Assembly: GCA_034509425.1 (NCBI GenBank)
Contig: JAVTVJ010000965.1
Span: forward strand, 1-64,000
DNA length: 64,000 nt
Source: Eopsaltria australis
Taxonomy: Eukaryota > Chordata > Aves > Passeriformes > Petroicidae
Reading direction: 5' to 3'
This document shows positions 49,843 through 59,300 of the stretch, piece after piece; positions within the stretch are counted from its first letter, which is position 1, and every line of letters starts with the position of its first letter. The translations under genes were made by a program, and so were the position numbers. Under the pieces are notes generated by a model that was not told where the DNA came from, ran no database searches, and was given only the letters and a program-made list of their open reading frames with translations.

Positions 49843-52054
49843 ATGGGAGCCAAGCTCAGCAGTGCACAGAGAGGGATTTATTCCCAAGTTAAAAATACCC
49901 TTGTTGTGGGGAAAAAGGATTTTTCTAGGGCTCGTTTGAGGGAATTTATTAAGTGGATTTTTGTTAATTTTCCCTCAGTTTCTGTTGATTCGGTTTCTAA
50001 TATTTCGTTTTGGGATGGAGTTGGCGGAAAGTTGTCGGAAAAAGTTCGATTGGGGGAACATCGGGTTTTGAAATTTTTTCCGATTTTGATTTCAATTTGT
50101 GATTGTTTGGGGGAAAAGGGGAAAAGTTCGGGTGGGACCCCAGTTTCTCCCGATCCCTCTGCTCCTGATCCCTGTCCACCCTCCCTACCCCTCTTCCCCA
50201 CAGCGGGGTGGATCACGGTGGGTAGCACTCCCTGACGAGCAGGGTAGTCTCTCAAAAGAGCCAGTGCCTGGCCACTACCCTGATCCCTCTTGGTCTCCCC
50301 TGCATCCCAGCCGTCGCGAGTCTGATCACTCCGCGGCGGACTTGCCCCCAACTATTTTACCCGTGCCCTCATACCCAGTTTCGCCCCCCCCAAGTTTTAC
50401 TTGGTGAAATTGCGACCGCACCAAAGATGACGTGGGCCGCATGGCAAGGGGCCCTGCCACCCACCACCGTGGTGCAAAAGCCCTTGCCAATCTAAGTGAC
50501 AGCTCATCCTCAGGCTCCTCCCGTGACTCCCCCCCCAAGCGCTCCTCCCCTCGCGTACTCCGCCCCTCGGGTCGTCCCACTATCGCGGCTGCGTTGAAGG
50601 GTGTATCCACGCCGGGCCCCTCACATCTCACCGGGAACCCATCCCTAACCCGCACGGTTTCTGACACCTCACTCGCCGCTGCCGCCTTCCCCGTGGACAG
50701 CCTGCCAAGGGCCACCGCTGCCACTGCCCCGCCGGCTCCATTCGGGGCGGCCCACAGCACAGGCATGGCCAAGCCGCCGCTACCCGGCTGGCCGGCACTG
50801 CCGGACTCCCCTGGCCTCGCCCGAAGAGCTGCTCCCCTGGGCTCCCCCGAGGAGCTGCTCTGGGCTCCCCGTCCACTGGCCCCGCCTCCCAATTGGCTCC
50901 AGCCACCACGCTGCCGGCACGCCTCCGGTTCCCATAATCCAAAACCCGGAGGTCCAGACCCTGAGGCCTATGCCCAGGCTGCGAAGCAGGCCCAGGCCTA
51001 CCAGGGTTCAGACTACCTAGAACTCAGAGGCCTGAGGCCTGCGGCCTATGCCACAGAGGGGGAGAGGGTTCACTTTGTGGCACCAGCTGAATACAGTAGG
51101 AGTGGACGTAACCCTAGGTGGGAGCCATTCTCATTTAACAGCTTAAGAGAATTAGTAAAGATGGGAAAGGAGTGCAGGATAGAGTCGCCCCAATTTAAGG
51201 GAGTTTTAACAGCAATGTTTCGTACTAACATCCTCGTGCCTGAGGATCTGAAAACAATTATGGCAAGCCTGTTACCTGAGGCAGAATTTTGGATTTGGGA
51301 GCGGGCTTGGAAAAGGATGTTGGAAGATCTGTTGGAGAACAATAAGGACAATGATGAGTGGAAGGATCTGACTATAGACCACCTCAGTGGGGAGGGAGAC
51401 ATGGAGAAAGGGGAGGATCAGGCAAAAAACATCCCTGCCAAGGTCCTCAAAGAGGTTCAACAAGCAGCACAAAGGGCCTTGCTGTCCCTTCCATCGCCGG
51501 ACGCTCCCTCGGAGGAGTATGCTGCCATAAAGCAAGGGCCAGAGGAAAGTTTTTTAAGCTTTATTGGGAGGCTGTAGGTAGCGCTCGCCAAACAGGTGGA
51601 CAGTCCAGTTAACCAAAAACAGCTTCTCCGGTCCCTTGTTTTGGCAAATGCGAATGAGGAGTGCCGGAAGGTCCTAAAGGCCCTTCTTAAGGAACTAAAG
51701 CCGACCATTGAGGACGTGGTCGAGGCATGTGCCGAAGTCGTCACCCCACAACCCACTGCCGTTCCACCTCCTCCTCCTATACCTCCTGCCCGGGCCCCCC
51801 TCAGGAAGGTTGCTGCTGCCACCGCAGCAAATCCATCTGGGCAGACAATGGGACCATTCGGTGGGAAGTGTTTCAACTGTGGTTCGACTCACCATATTGC
51901 ACGGAATTGTCCGAAGCCCCGGAGAATTAACCATCCTGTTTCTAAGTCTCCCGCAGGTCCAGGAGTGGTGCACTGCCCGTGCACGCAACACCACCCTCCG
52001 CAGGGAAACAGGCAGTGGAGCGCGGAGCAGCACCGCGCTGTGACATTAAATTAA
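49843..52054 (+). pseudogene. gag: Provirus gag (MA-p-CA-NC), broken
   Basis: Gag is the structural polyprotein. The chosen start at 49843 gives MGAKLSS, an N-myristoylation-type start after a 0.4-kb leader. The first open segment (MA, to a stop at 50233) includes a PSAP late-domain motif at 50155-50166. The frame then changes between about 50170 and 50235. The second frame has a TGA at 50405, a long Pro/Ala/Ser-rich region, then capsid (about 51030 on) with a major homology region ending SFIGRL at 51574. A TAG at 51575 follows directly. The same frame continues into NC with one CCHC knuckle (CX2CX4HX4C, 51869-51910) and a Cys/His-containing but irregular second candidate. It ends at 52054. 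Lesions: one frameshift and two stops. Confidence 0.9.
52003..52039 (+). promoter_or_regulatory. gag-pro -1 ribosomal frameshift signal
   Basis: The heptamer G GGA AAC at 52003-52009 lies in the gag zero frame, and a -1 slip leads into the pro frame. After a 9-nt spacer there is a 7-bp perfect stem, AGCGCGG (52019-52025) with CCGCGCT (52033-52039), around a 7-nt loop. The gag stop follows at 52052. Confidence 0.85.
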
Positions 52055-52825
52055 ATGCTGATTCCACCGGACCTTCGTCCGCTTCTGACATGCCTGCCGC
52101 CCTAACACCAGTGGAAAAGGGAGAACTCCTGGGGTCTTGGGACAAGAGACTGGACCTGGTGAGTGCAGCCCCCCAACACATTACCACCACCGATTTAAAT
52201 TCCTACACCGTTTATCATAAAGGAGACATTTATGAAAGGACAGATATTCTTGTGAGAAAGGACAGATATTCTTGTGATTGGAAATTCGTCCAGGGGGCCT
52301 CCAGGACTTTTTGTCCTGCCCCAAATTATCACGAAAACACCTGGACAGACCTTCAAAATTACTGCCGCATGTAATAGTGAGCCTTGGTTCATCCCCCAAG
52401 AGCAATGGCTGGCGCACGCCATAGTGATACTTAATGACTGGCCTCGGGCCAGGAGGATTCCTGTGGCAATGTGGGCTCAAGTATTAGGGGCCAACAAACC
52501 GTCCATATCTTGTAAACTGACAAATGGAAAATCCACTGCCCACATCAGAGGAATGATGGACACTGGGGCAGATGTAACCATAATATCTGAGTCAGAGTGG
52601 CCATGTCAGTGGGGTCTCCAGACCACTCCGGAGACCATCACTGGCATTGGGGGAGCTGCAGCCTCACAGAGGAGTTCCTCAAATATCATCATTGAGGGAC
52701 CGGACGGCCATGCCGCGACCATCTGGCCTTTTGTAGTGCTGTCCGGGTTTACTCTGTGGGGCAGGGACCTCCTCTCGCAGTGGGGGACTCAGCTGGAAAT
52801 CCCATCTCCAGCTCAGGGTTTCTAG
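52010..52825 (+). pseudogene. pro: Provirus pro: dUTPase-like segment plus aspartic protease, broken
   Basis: This frame is reached by slippage from gag. The first part runs to about 52235, where a perfect 22-bp tandem duplication (52234-52255 and 52256-52277) shifts the frame. The shifted-out frame stops at 52374, while the continuing product is open in another frame to 52825. Just after the duplication, the segment with GNSS, GLFVLP and IPQEQWLAHAIVI resembles the C-terminal half of a retroviral dUTPase, with key residues apparently altered, so I infer it is non-catalytic. The protease has the DTGA active site (52559-52570) in MDTGADVTIIS and a GRDLL block near its C-terminus. It ends at a TAG overlapping the second frameshift site. 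Confidence 0.85.
52816..52825 (+). promoter_or_regulatory. pro-pol -1 ribosomal frameshift site
   Basis: The heptamer G GGT TTC at 52816-52822 is in the pro zero frame and is followed at once by the pro stop TAG. A -1 slip enters the pol frame, which is open at this point. I did not identify a clear downstream stem. Confidence 0.75.
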
Positions 52826-55602
52826 TCGGGGCCACTGCGAGGCGCACCACCCACACCGTTCCACCTCTCACCTGGACCACCGACAAGCCGGTGTGGGTGG
52901 AACAGTGGCCCCTAACAGGCGATAAGCTAAGCCCCTTGGAATCCTTAGTGGAGGAGCAGCTTTCCAAGGGCAACATAGTACCATCCGATAGCCCTTGGAA
53001 CTCCCCTGTCTTTGTAATTAAGAAGCCCGGCAAAGACAGGTGGAGACTCCGCCACGACCTGCGAGAGATCAACAAAGTCATCGTTGAGATGGGTCCCTTG
53101 CAGCCTGGCTTACCATCACCAGGTATGCTCCCTCGAGAATGGCCACTCTTGGTAATAGACATCAAAGATTGTTTCTTTTCCATTCCTCTACATCCAGATG
53201 ATGCCCCAAAATTCGCCTTTTCCGTTCCCTCCATCAACCGAGGGGCACCACAGAGACGGTATCATTGGTGAGTACTCCCGCAGGGAATGCGGAATTCTCC
53301 TGTGCTTTGCCAGTGGTACGTCTCTGGGGTGTTGTCACCAGTTCGCAAAATGTTCCCCAAGTCCATCATATACCACTATATGGATGATGTCCTCGTTTGC
53401 GCCCCAATGAAAGACTATCTGGACAAGACATTAACATCTGTAATTTGTGCTATTGAACATGCCGGGATGGTCGTGCACCCCGAGAAGATCCAGCGCACCT
53501 TGCCCTGGAAGTACTTGGGCATCCGCATCAACGAGAGGACCGTCATATCCCAGCAGCTCACCATCATGGATGAGCCAAGGACCCTCCGGGACCTCCACTG
53601 CCTGTGTGGATCCATCAACTGAGTTCGTCCACTGCTAGGGCTGACGACGGCCGACCTCACCCCCTTATTCCATCTCCTGAAGGGCGGCGAGGCTCTCGAC
53701 GCACCCAAGACCATCACTGCGGATGCCCGAGCTGCTATCGGTAAGGTGCAGTGGGCATTGTCCTCCCGGCATGCTCATAGGATGGCACCGGACCTGCCCT
53801 TCAGGTATATCGTTTTAGGGCAGGTCCCACAATTTTATGGACTTATTTTCCAATGGGATGGGAGGTTGAAGGACTCCCTCTTGATAACAGAGTGGGTGTT
53901 CCTCCCTCATTCACCATCCAAGACTATAACAACGCCACAAGTGCTAGTGGCCTCTCTAATATTGAGAGGAAGGACCAGGCTCCGCACCCTTGCGGGTTGC
54001 GACTTCACATGTATTCACATTCCCTGGCACGATGAGGATTTGGAGCGGTTGCTCCAAACCAATGAGTATCTCCAGTTCGCCCTGGATAGTTACACTGGTA
54101 AAATTACAGGCAAAAAATTGAAACATCACCTGTTTAATACAAACTTCAATTTGGCACCAAAAGAAATGCAGAGTAAAAGTCCACTGGACGCCCTGACAGT
54201 TTTTACCGACAGCTCAGGGTCCTCCCATAAGTCAGTCCTGACTTGGAAGGACCCTCAGACCCAGCAGTGGGAGTCTGAGGTCCATGTGGTGGAGGGATCC
54301 CCACAAATTGCCGAGTTAGCAGCCGTGGTCAGGGTCTTTGAGAGGTTCCAGGAACCCCTCAATTTGGTCACCGATTGGGCTTATGTAGCTGGTGTAACTA
54401 TGAGGGCTGAACATTCTTTACTCAAGGAGGTCTTGAACCAAAAGTTATTTGGTCTGCTCTCGAGGTTAGTATACCTTTTATCCCACCGAGAGCACCCATA
54501 TCATGTGATGCATGTGAGGTCACACCAGGACCTCCCAGGTTACATTTCAGAGGGGAACCGCAGGGCGGATGCCTTGGCCATGGCGGTGCAACTGAGGATG
54601 GCTAACACCCCTGACTTTTTTGCACAAGCCAAGTTGAGCCACCAGTTTTATCATCAAAATGCCCCTGCCCTCCAGAGGATGTTTCATCTGCCTCTGGAGC
54701 AGGCGAGGGCAATCATGGCAACATGTCCCAGCTGCCAAAGCTACCAGATTCCATCTATGAATCCCGGGGTTAACCCCCGTGGATTGGGCAGCTGTGACAC
54801 CTGGCAAATGGATGTAACACATTATAGCGAATTCGGACGCCTGAAGTACATTCACGTGTCCATCAACACCTTCTCCAAAGCAATGTTTGCCTCGGCCCAC
54901 ACGGGTGAGAAGGCGCGTGATGTAAAAAAACATCTACTGATGGCATTCTCTGTGCTTGGCACCCCCAAGCATATAAAAACGGACAACGGCCCGGCATATA
55001 CCTCGTCCAGCCTCCGTCAATTTTTACAGGAGTGGGGAGTGACCCATACCACTGGGATCCCCCACTCCCCGACGGGGCAGGCCGTTGTGGAGAGGGCTCA
55101 TCAGACACTCAAACGAGTCCTCTACCAGCAGCAGGGAGGTGCAGAGAAAAAATCGCCCATTGAGCGACTCTGCAAGGTGCTCTTCACCATAAATTTTTTG
55201 AATTGCACACAGGAAGAGCCCGTCCCCCCTGTATTCCGGCACTTCTCTAATTTGGCCAATTTTAAATTAAAAGAATGTCCGCTGGTGCTGGTGACGGACC
55301 CCGAGACCAACCAGGTTGAAGGGCCCCTCCCATTGACTGTCTGGGGACGAGGATATGCATGTGTGTCCACACCCCAAGGGCCAAAGTGGGTGCCAGCCAG
55401 AAATGTCAGGCCATACCGCGCAGCTAATAACCGAGGTTCCGAGCATATCGTTCCAGGGAATCCTGGAACCCAGGACAGCGTGAACCATCAGGCCAAAGCT
55501 GCCTGGAAGAGATGGAGAAAGAAGAAGACAAGTGAGGTCAAGAGTCTGCCTCTGGGGTTCTCAGAAGAGGAGGAATCCAGGGCAACTCTCCCTCAAGAAT
55601 AA
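52822..55602 (+). pseudogene. pol: Provirus pol: reverse transcriptase, RNase H, integrase; two stops
   Basis: Pol copies viral RNA and inserts the DNA. A single frame runs from the slip site to 55602 with two in-frame TGA stops, at 53269 (inside RT, before the LPQGM block) and 53620 (after the RT palm). RT shows [25 protein letters not shown] and the YMDD catalytic box (53377-53388). RNase H acidic residues appear as Asp 54208, Glu 54313, Asp 54373 and Asp 54568. Integrase has an HX3H...CX2C zinc site (about 54640-54735) and the D,D-35-E triad at 54811, 54982 and 55090, with exactly 35 residues between the last two. From 53746 it is one intact 618-aa ORF, so the 3' two thirds is well preserved. 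Confidence 0.95.
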
Positions 55603-55759
55603 AGAAAAGACTGTCTACCGGACTGGACATCCCCTTCCCTGTTTCCCCTCTGTCTTCCCTCATGTGTTTCCCTTATCCTCCTTACCTGCCCCACACCCCC
55701 GGGAGGAGTTGAAAAGGGGAAAGTGATTTAATCCCCTGAATGTCTTGGTTTTAATTAAG

Positions 55760-55781
55760 TTTTATTTTTCTTCCTGTCGAG
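55760..55781 (+). promoter_or_regulatory. Candidate env splice acceptor
   Basis: A T/C-rich tract at 55760-55778 is followed by an AG at 55780-55781, 12 bp before the env ATG at 55793. It would pair with the leader donor at 49753. Inferred. Confidence 0.45.
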
Positions 55782-55792
55782 ATCCCCTGAAA

Positions 55793-57069
55793 ATGAAGTC
55801 CTTCAGTCTGTCAGCAGTCATCATCCTGGTCCTATTGGTCCCGAGGGCGAACCCGTGGATTGTGCAGCAGCCGCGAGAAAAAGTGTGGGTCACCTTAGCC
55901 AAAACCATTGGGCAAAAGGACTTCTGCCTTAACAAGTATTCGGCTGATAATCCAATGTCAACCTGCCTGGTAGGGATTCCCTGGACACCACATGAATTCC
56001 AGTCCACCTTTCAGGGTGTTCAGTTGGCCCACGCTTGGAACAAATGGATTGCGACCCTGTCACCATCCAACACCGAACGCCAAGAATTGGATCTGTTGGG
56101 GTCAGCACAACCAGCTTTCTGCATCCAATTTAGTTCCCAATATATTTTGCAGGGAGATTCCATCGAATTAATGAAGCAAAAATTTGACGTCACCCCAATT
56201 GACAAAAAATTATATGTTAAAAAAAAATGGTGCGAATTTGCAGAACACAGCTGGTCCGCATCCATTCCGGTGTCCAGAGAACTTCCCAAAGGGATTTTTC
56301 GCATTTGCGGTGATCGGACGTGGGCGGGAATCCCCTCTCACCTGCATGGAGGACCCTGAACGCTAGGTCGGCTTTCCTTACTAACACCTGGGATGACCCA
56401 ACTGCTGGCATGGAGGAATCACTCAGAATCAGCTCGCCAAAAACGTGCCATCCTTGATTTGGACCCAAATTGCGACAGCCAAGTGACCTCCTGGTCATTC
56501 TCAAAAAGGGTTGCGGCCTCGATTTTTCTGCCCTGGGTGGCGGCTGCCAAAGCCCTTGGTGAGCTTTCTCACCTAGAGTGTTGGTTAGGAAAGCAGGCTA
56601 ACCTAACATCAGTGGCATTGTCAGACCTCCTTGCTGACGAGGAGACAACTAGGCAGGCGACACTGCAGAACCGAGCGGTGATAGACTACCTTCTTTTACT
56701 GCACGGCCACGGGTGTGAGGAATTCGAAGGACTATGTTGTTTCAATCTGTCCTCACACGCCCGGAGCATCAACAGAACATCCAACGGATGCGGGACCAAA
56801 TACATCAGCTGCAGACCAAAGGGAAAGACTGGATGGATAACCACTTTAAGAACTGGGGGATCTCGGGATGGATTTCACAAGCCTTACGGACATTACTTTG
56901 AACTCTATTTGTTATTTTCATAGTTCTAAGTTTGTTAGGTTGTTTTAAGAATTTTGTTATTTCTTTCGCCAACAAATCACTGTCTTTAAGTAATAAAAAC
57001 TGGGGAGATGCGGTGGTGGTTTCTACCCCTGAAGCCCTTGTCCCCCCTAGGAGCCTGTGGATGAAGTAG
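55793..57069 (+). pseudogene. env: Provirus env (SU and TM), broken
   Basis: Env is the surface glycoprotein precursor. The ATG at 55793 gives a signal peptide (hydrophobic VIILVLLV). SU is short (about 215 residues to the cleavage site). A TGA at 56357 interrupts it, and the same frame then continues to a furin-type site RQKR at 56435-56446. TM contains CX6CC at 56714-56740, the motif of covalently linked SU-TM as in alpha- and gammaretroviruses and type D viruses. A one-base frame break lies at about 56765-56780. In the new frame a TGA at 56899 precedes a hydrophobic membrane-span-like segment (about 56905-56945). That frame stays open to a TAG at 57067, inside the 3' LTR. Lesions: two stops and one frameshift. 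Confidence 0.88.
56995..57008 (+). promoter_or_regulatory. Polypurine tract
   Basis: AAAAACTGGGGAGA lies directly before the 3' LTR. It is purine-rich with one C and one T, the expected plus-strand priming site. Confidence 0.75.
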
Positions 57070-57650
57070 CCCAAGCCACCCCTGGGGTGGAGTTGAACAT
57101 GGTCTGCCCTGGAACAGGGCTGGGTCTCCTAGGGGTTGGTCCCTTGTCCCCCATTTGTTTGACCACCTGCCCATCCCCTGTCTATCATCCCCGGTTTCTA
57201 GCAAGTTCTACGTTATTCGGTAGTTGATTGATTTGTACCCCTGTCTGTATTCCTTTCTCCTCCCCTTATCCTTCCCAGTTGGTCCCCATCCCTTTGTCCC
57301 TCCCGGGTTCCTCCCCTGTGCTCGTCAGTGATTGGTTATTATGTTGAAAATAAAAGTCTGATGCTCCCTGAGCTCTGGGTCTTTTGACCCTGGACACCCG
57401 GAGCGCAGTTAACCCACAGTTACTGTGTCTCTTTATTCCGCGGCAAAAGATCCCCCTCTCCTGTCTCTCTAGCTTTTAGATACAGCGTCTGCCCTTAAGG
57501 GAGATACAGCACAGCGGCAAGGGATACAGGATCCCAGCAGCTGTGGACCTGAGCCCTAACTCCTTCCCCGGGCCAGGGACACTCACTGAAGCCGCCGTCG
57601 GGCTTGTCCATACCCTGGCGGACAGCTGTCTAGCCCCGACCACCGTGGCA
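57009..57650 (+). repeat. Provirus 3' LTR (642 bp)
   Basis: It starts TGCGGTGG and ends CCGTGGCA. It is the same length as the 5' LTR, with five differences counted by eye. Confidence 0.95.
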
Positions 57651-57656
57651 AAAATT

Positions 57657-58264
57657 AACTGCCTCCAGGGAGTTGATCTACACCCAATTCATGCAGAAAA
57701 CTAAACAGGAAAAGAACTGCAAACAGCAACCTTTTCTGTCTACACAAAATGTTGGAATATTTTTGAATACTTGCACAAGTTTGTGTATGGTTTTTCTTCA
57801 AATATCTACAAGTACTGTTACACATTCTGAAAACATCAGGAGTTTATTTTATGATCTTTTAAGAGAATGGTGAATTCTAAGCAAATATTATTGGATATCA
57901 GCAAATAAATATTGAGGTTCTTAGAATGCAAACAAGAATATTCACACTAGAAACCTGACTCAGCCATGACCTTTCAAAAGCAGCACAGAGGATATACCAC
58001 ATGATCTGTATTTCTAATCAAAGCATCCTGAATTTTAAATGGCAAATATTTGCAGTGGATTGCTTTTGTACAAGGCAAAGACTCAGAGTTCATGTAAGAA
58101 ATTGTTCATACAGTAACATTAATTAAAAAATAATATTAGGAAAACATTGGCATGATGCTGTGACAGAAACTGGGGGATAACAGCATGATCCACCATTACT
58201 TTATCCATTCTAGCTCTCTTTCCTAAATGGTAGCACAAAACCCAATTTCCCTCCATGATCTTAC
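57657..58264. other. Short intron stretch between provirus and exon A
   Basis: AT-rich intron holding the exon A donor at its right edge. No other feature. Confidence 0.7.
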
Positions 58265-59300
58265 CTATAAATGAAAGGAGGTACCGTGGCAGTGTTGGGG
58301 TGGCTGTATTGCTGTTGCTGAGGAAGCTGGACTACACCATTTCCTGTGCCTTGGCCACTGCCTGCAGCCACCGAGGCTGACTGAGTGACGGAGGATCCTG
58401 GGGTGAGAGCAGCACTTGGTTCTTTCCCTTCAGAAGTAGCAAGACTGGAGGAAGGAGAAGCCTTCTCACTAAGCTGAGATTTTGGTGTTGATTGGGACTG
58501 GTTTCCTTTTGTAGTCCTCAGTTTTTCAACCTCCTTACTCCCTGTGCATGTGGAGGAAGTGCTCTGCTTTGCTGTTGGCACCTTTGATCCAGGTTTTGGG
58601 ATCCCACTAAAAGATGATATTAAACTTTCTTTCTTAGCTGCTGTCTTGCTTCCCTTTGGGATTAAGCTTGCAATTTTTGAGCTCTTCTTTGTAGATGATT
58701 CAATGACCTGATCCTTCTCTTCCTTGACTGCTTTCTCTGTGCAAACTTTGTTTTTGTCCCTGCTCTTTTCCTCTTTGTCCTTTGGCTGTAGCAAAGACTT
58801 TTTATTGCTGAGATTTTTGCTGCCAGCTTTCAGAGGGGGTAACTTTGGTGATACTTTGGGACTGCTACTTGTGGAGCCGCCGCTGTTCACCCCACCACTT
58901 AAGACATCTATTTCACCACACTCTGAAAAGTTGTCATCCTCTCTCCCACTGTCACTGGGTCCTGAGCTCAGTGACAAAGGAGGTCTCAGAGCAGTCCTAG
59001 CATTAACCAGCTTGAATTTTTCCAGCATAGATTTTTGTCCAGATGAAGGGGGCTTCACACCTTCAGAAGGGGGTGGTTTGAGCCTGTCTGAAGTTGGAGT
59101 AGGGGAGGTTGCGGGACTGGGCTGCTTCACAGACAGCATGGTAGAGGTCGCGCTGTGTTTGACATTCATGGATTTGCTGCGCCAAGGCTTGCTGGCACTT
59201 GGAGAGGGTATGGAAGAGACCTGCTGCTGCCCGGTGCTGGTGGGATGCTGCACATTTCCATTCATGCCTGCAGAGGGGTGAGGGCCTTTTGGTGAATCTG
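58265..59300 (-). CDS. NAV3: Neuron navigator 3 exon A (internal, large)
   Basis: The exon encodes about 345 residues of a Ser/Lys/Pro-rich, probably disordered region of a neuron navigator, a cytoskeletal protein that tracks growing microtubule ends. Blocks such as SMLEKFKLVNARTALRPP and SPKVSPKL resemble vertebrate NAV3 more than NAV2 (recalled, not searched). Numbering from the first internal Met, there are three SxIP-type tetrapeptides: SSIP at 17-20, SLIP at 200-203 and SGIP at 220-223. The last two sit in Lys-rich sequence, as expected for EB1 binding. A Lys/Glu-rich stretch covers about 155-190. The acceptor is a tandem AAG-CAG, so the exon starts at 59300 or 59297. The donor reads TATAG|GTAAG, leaving two bases of a split codon that exon B completes. 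The first Met is not a true start, because the upstream coding exons lie outside the window. A 185-aa antisense ORF here is a shadow. Confidence 0.93.

Larger units (their letters stand above)
48772..57650 (+). mobile_element. Near-complete betaretrovirus-like provirus
   Basis: This 8,879-bp provirus lies in the large NAV3 intron, antisense to the gene. It is flanked by a perfect 6-bp duplication AAAATT (48766-48771 and 57651-57656). The order is LTR, tRNA-Lys3 primer site, gag, pro, pol, env, polypurine tract, LTR. Gag, pro and pol use three frames with two -1 frameshift sites, and pro has a dUTPase-like segment, as in betaretroviruses. Env has a CX6CC TM more like alpharetroviruses. All genes carry inactivating lesions, so it is a defective fossil. 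Confidence 0.95.

Noticed and set aside
50326..50892. 188-aa minus-strand ORF in the provirus
   Set aside because: It is the complement of the Pro/Ala-rich gag region. High GC keeps several frames open, and no recognisable domain is present.
58724..59281. 185-aa plus-strand ORF
   Set aside because: It is antisense to NAV3 exon A, which has splice sites and family similarity; the plus ORF is a shadow.
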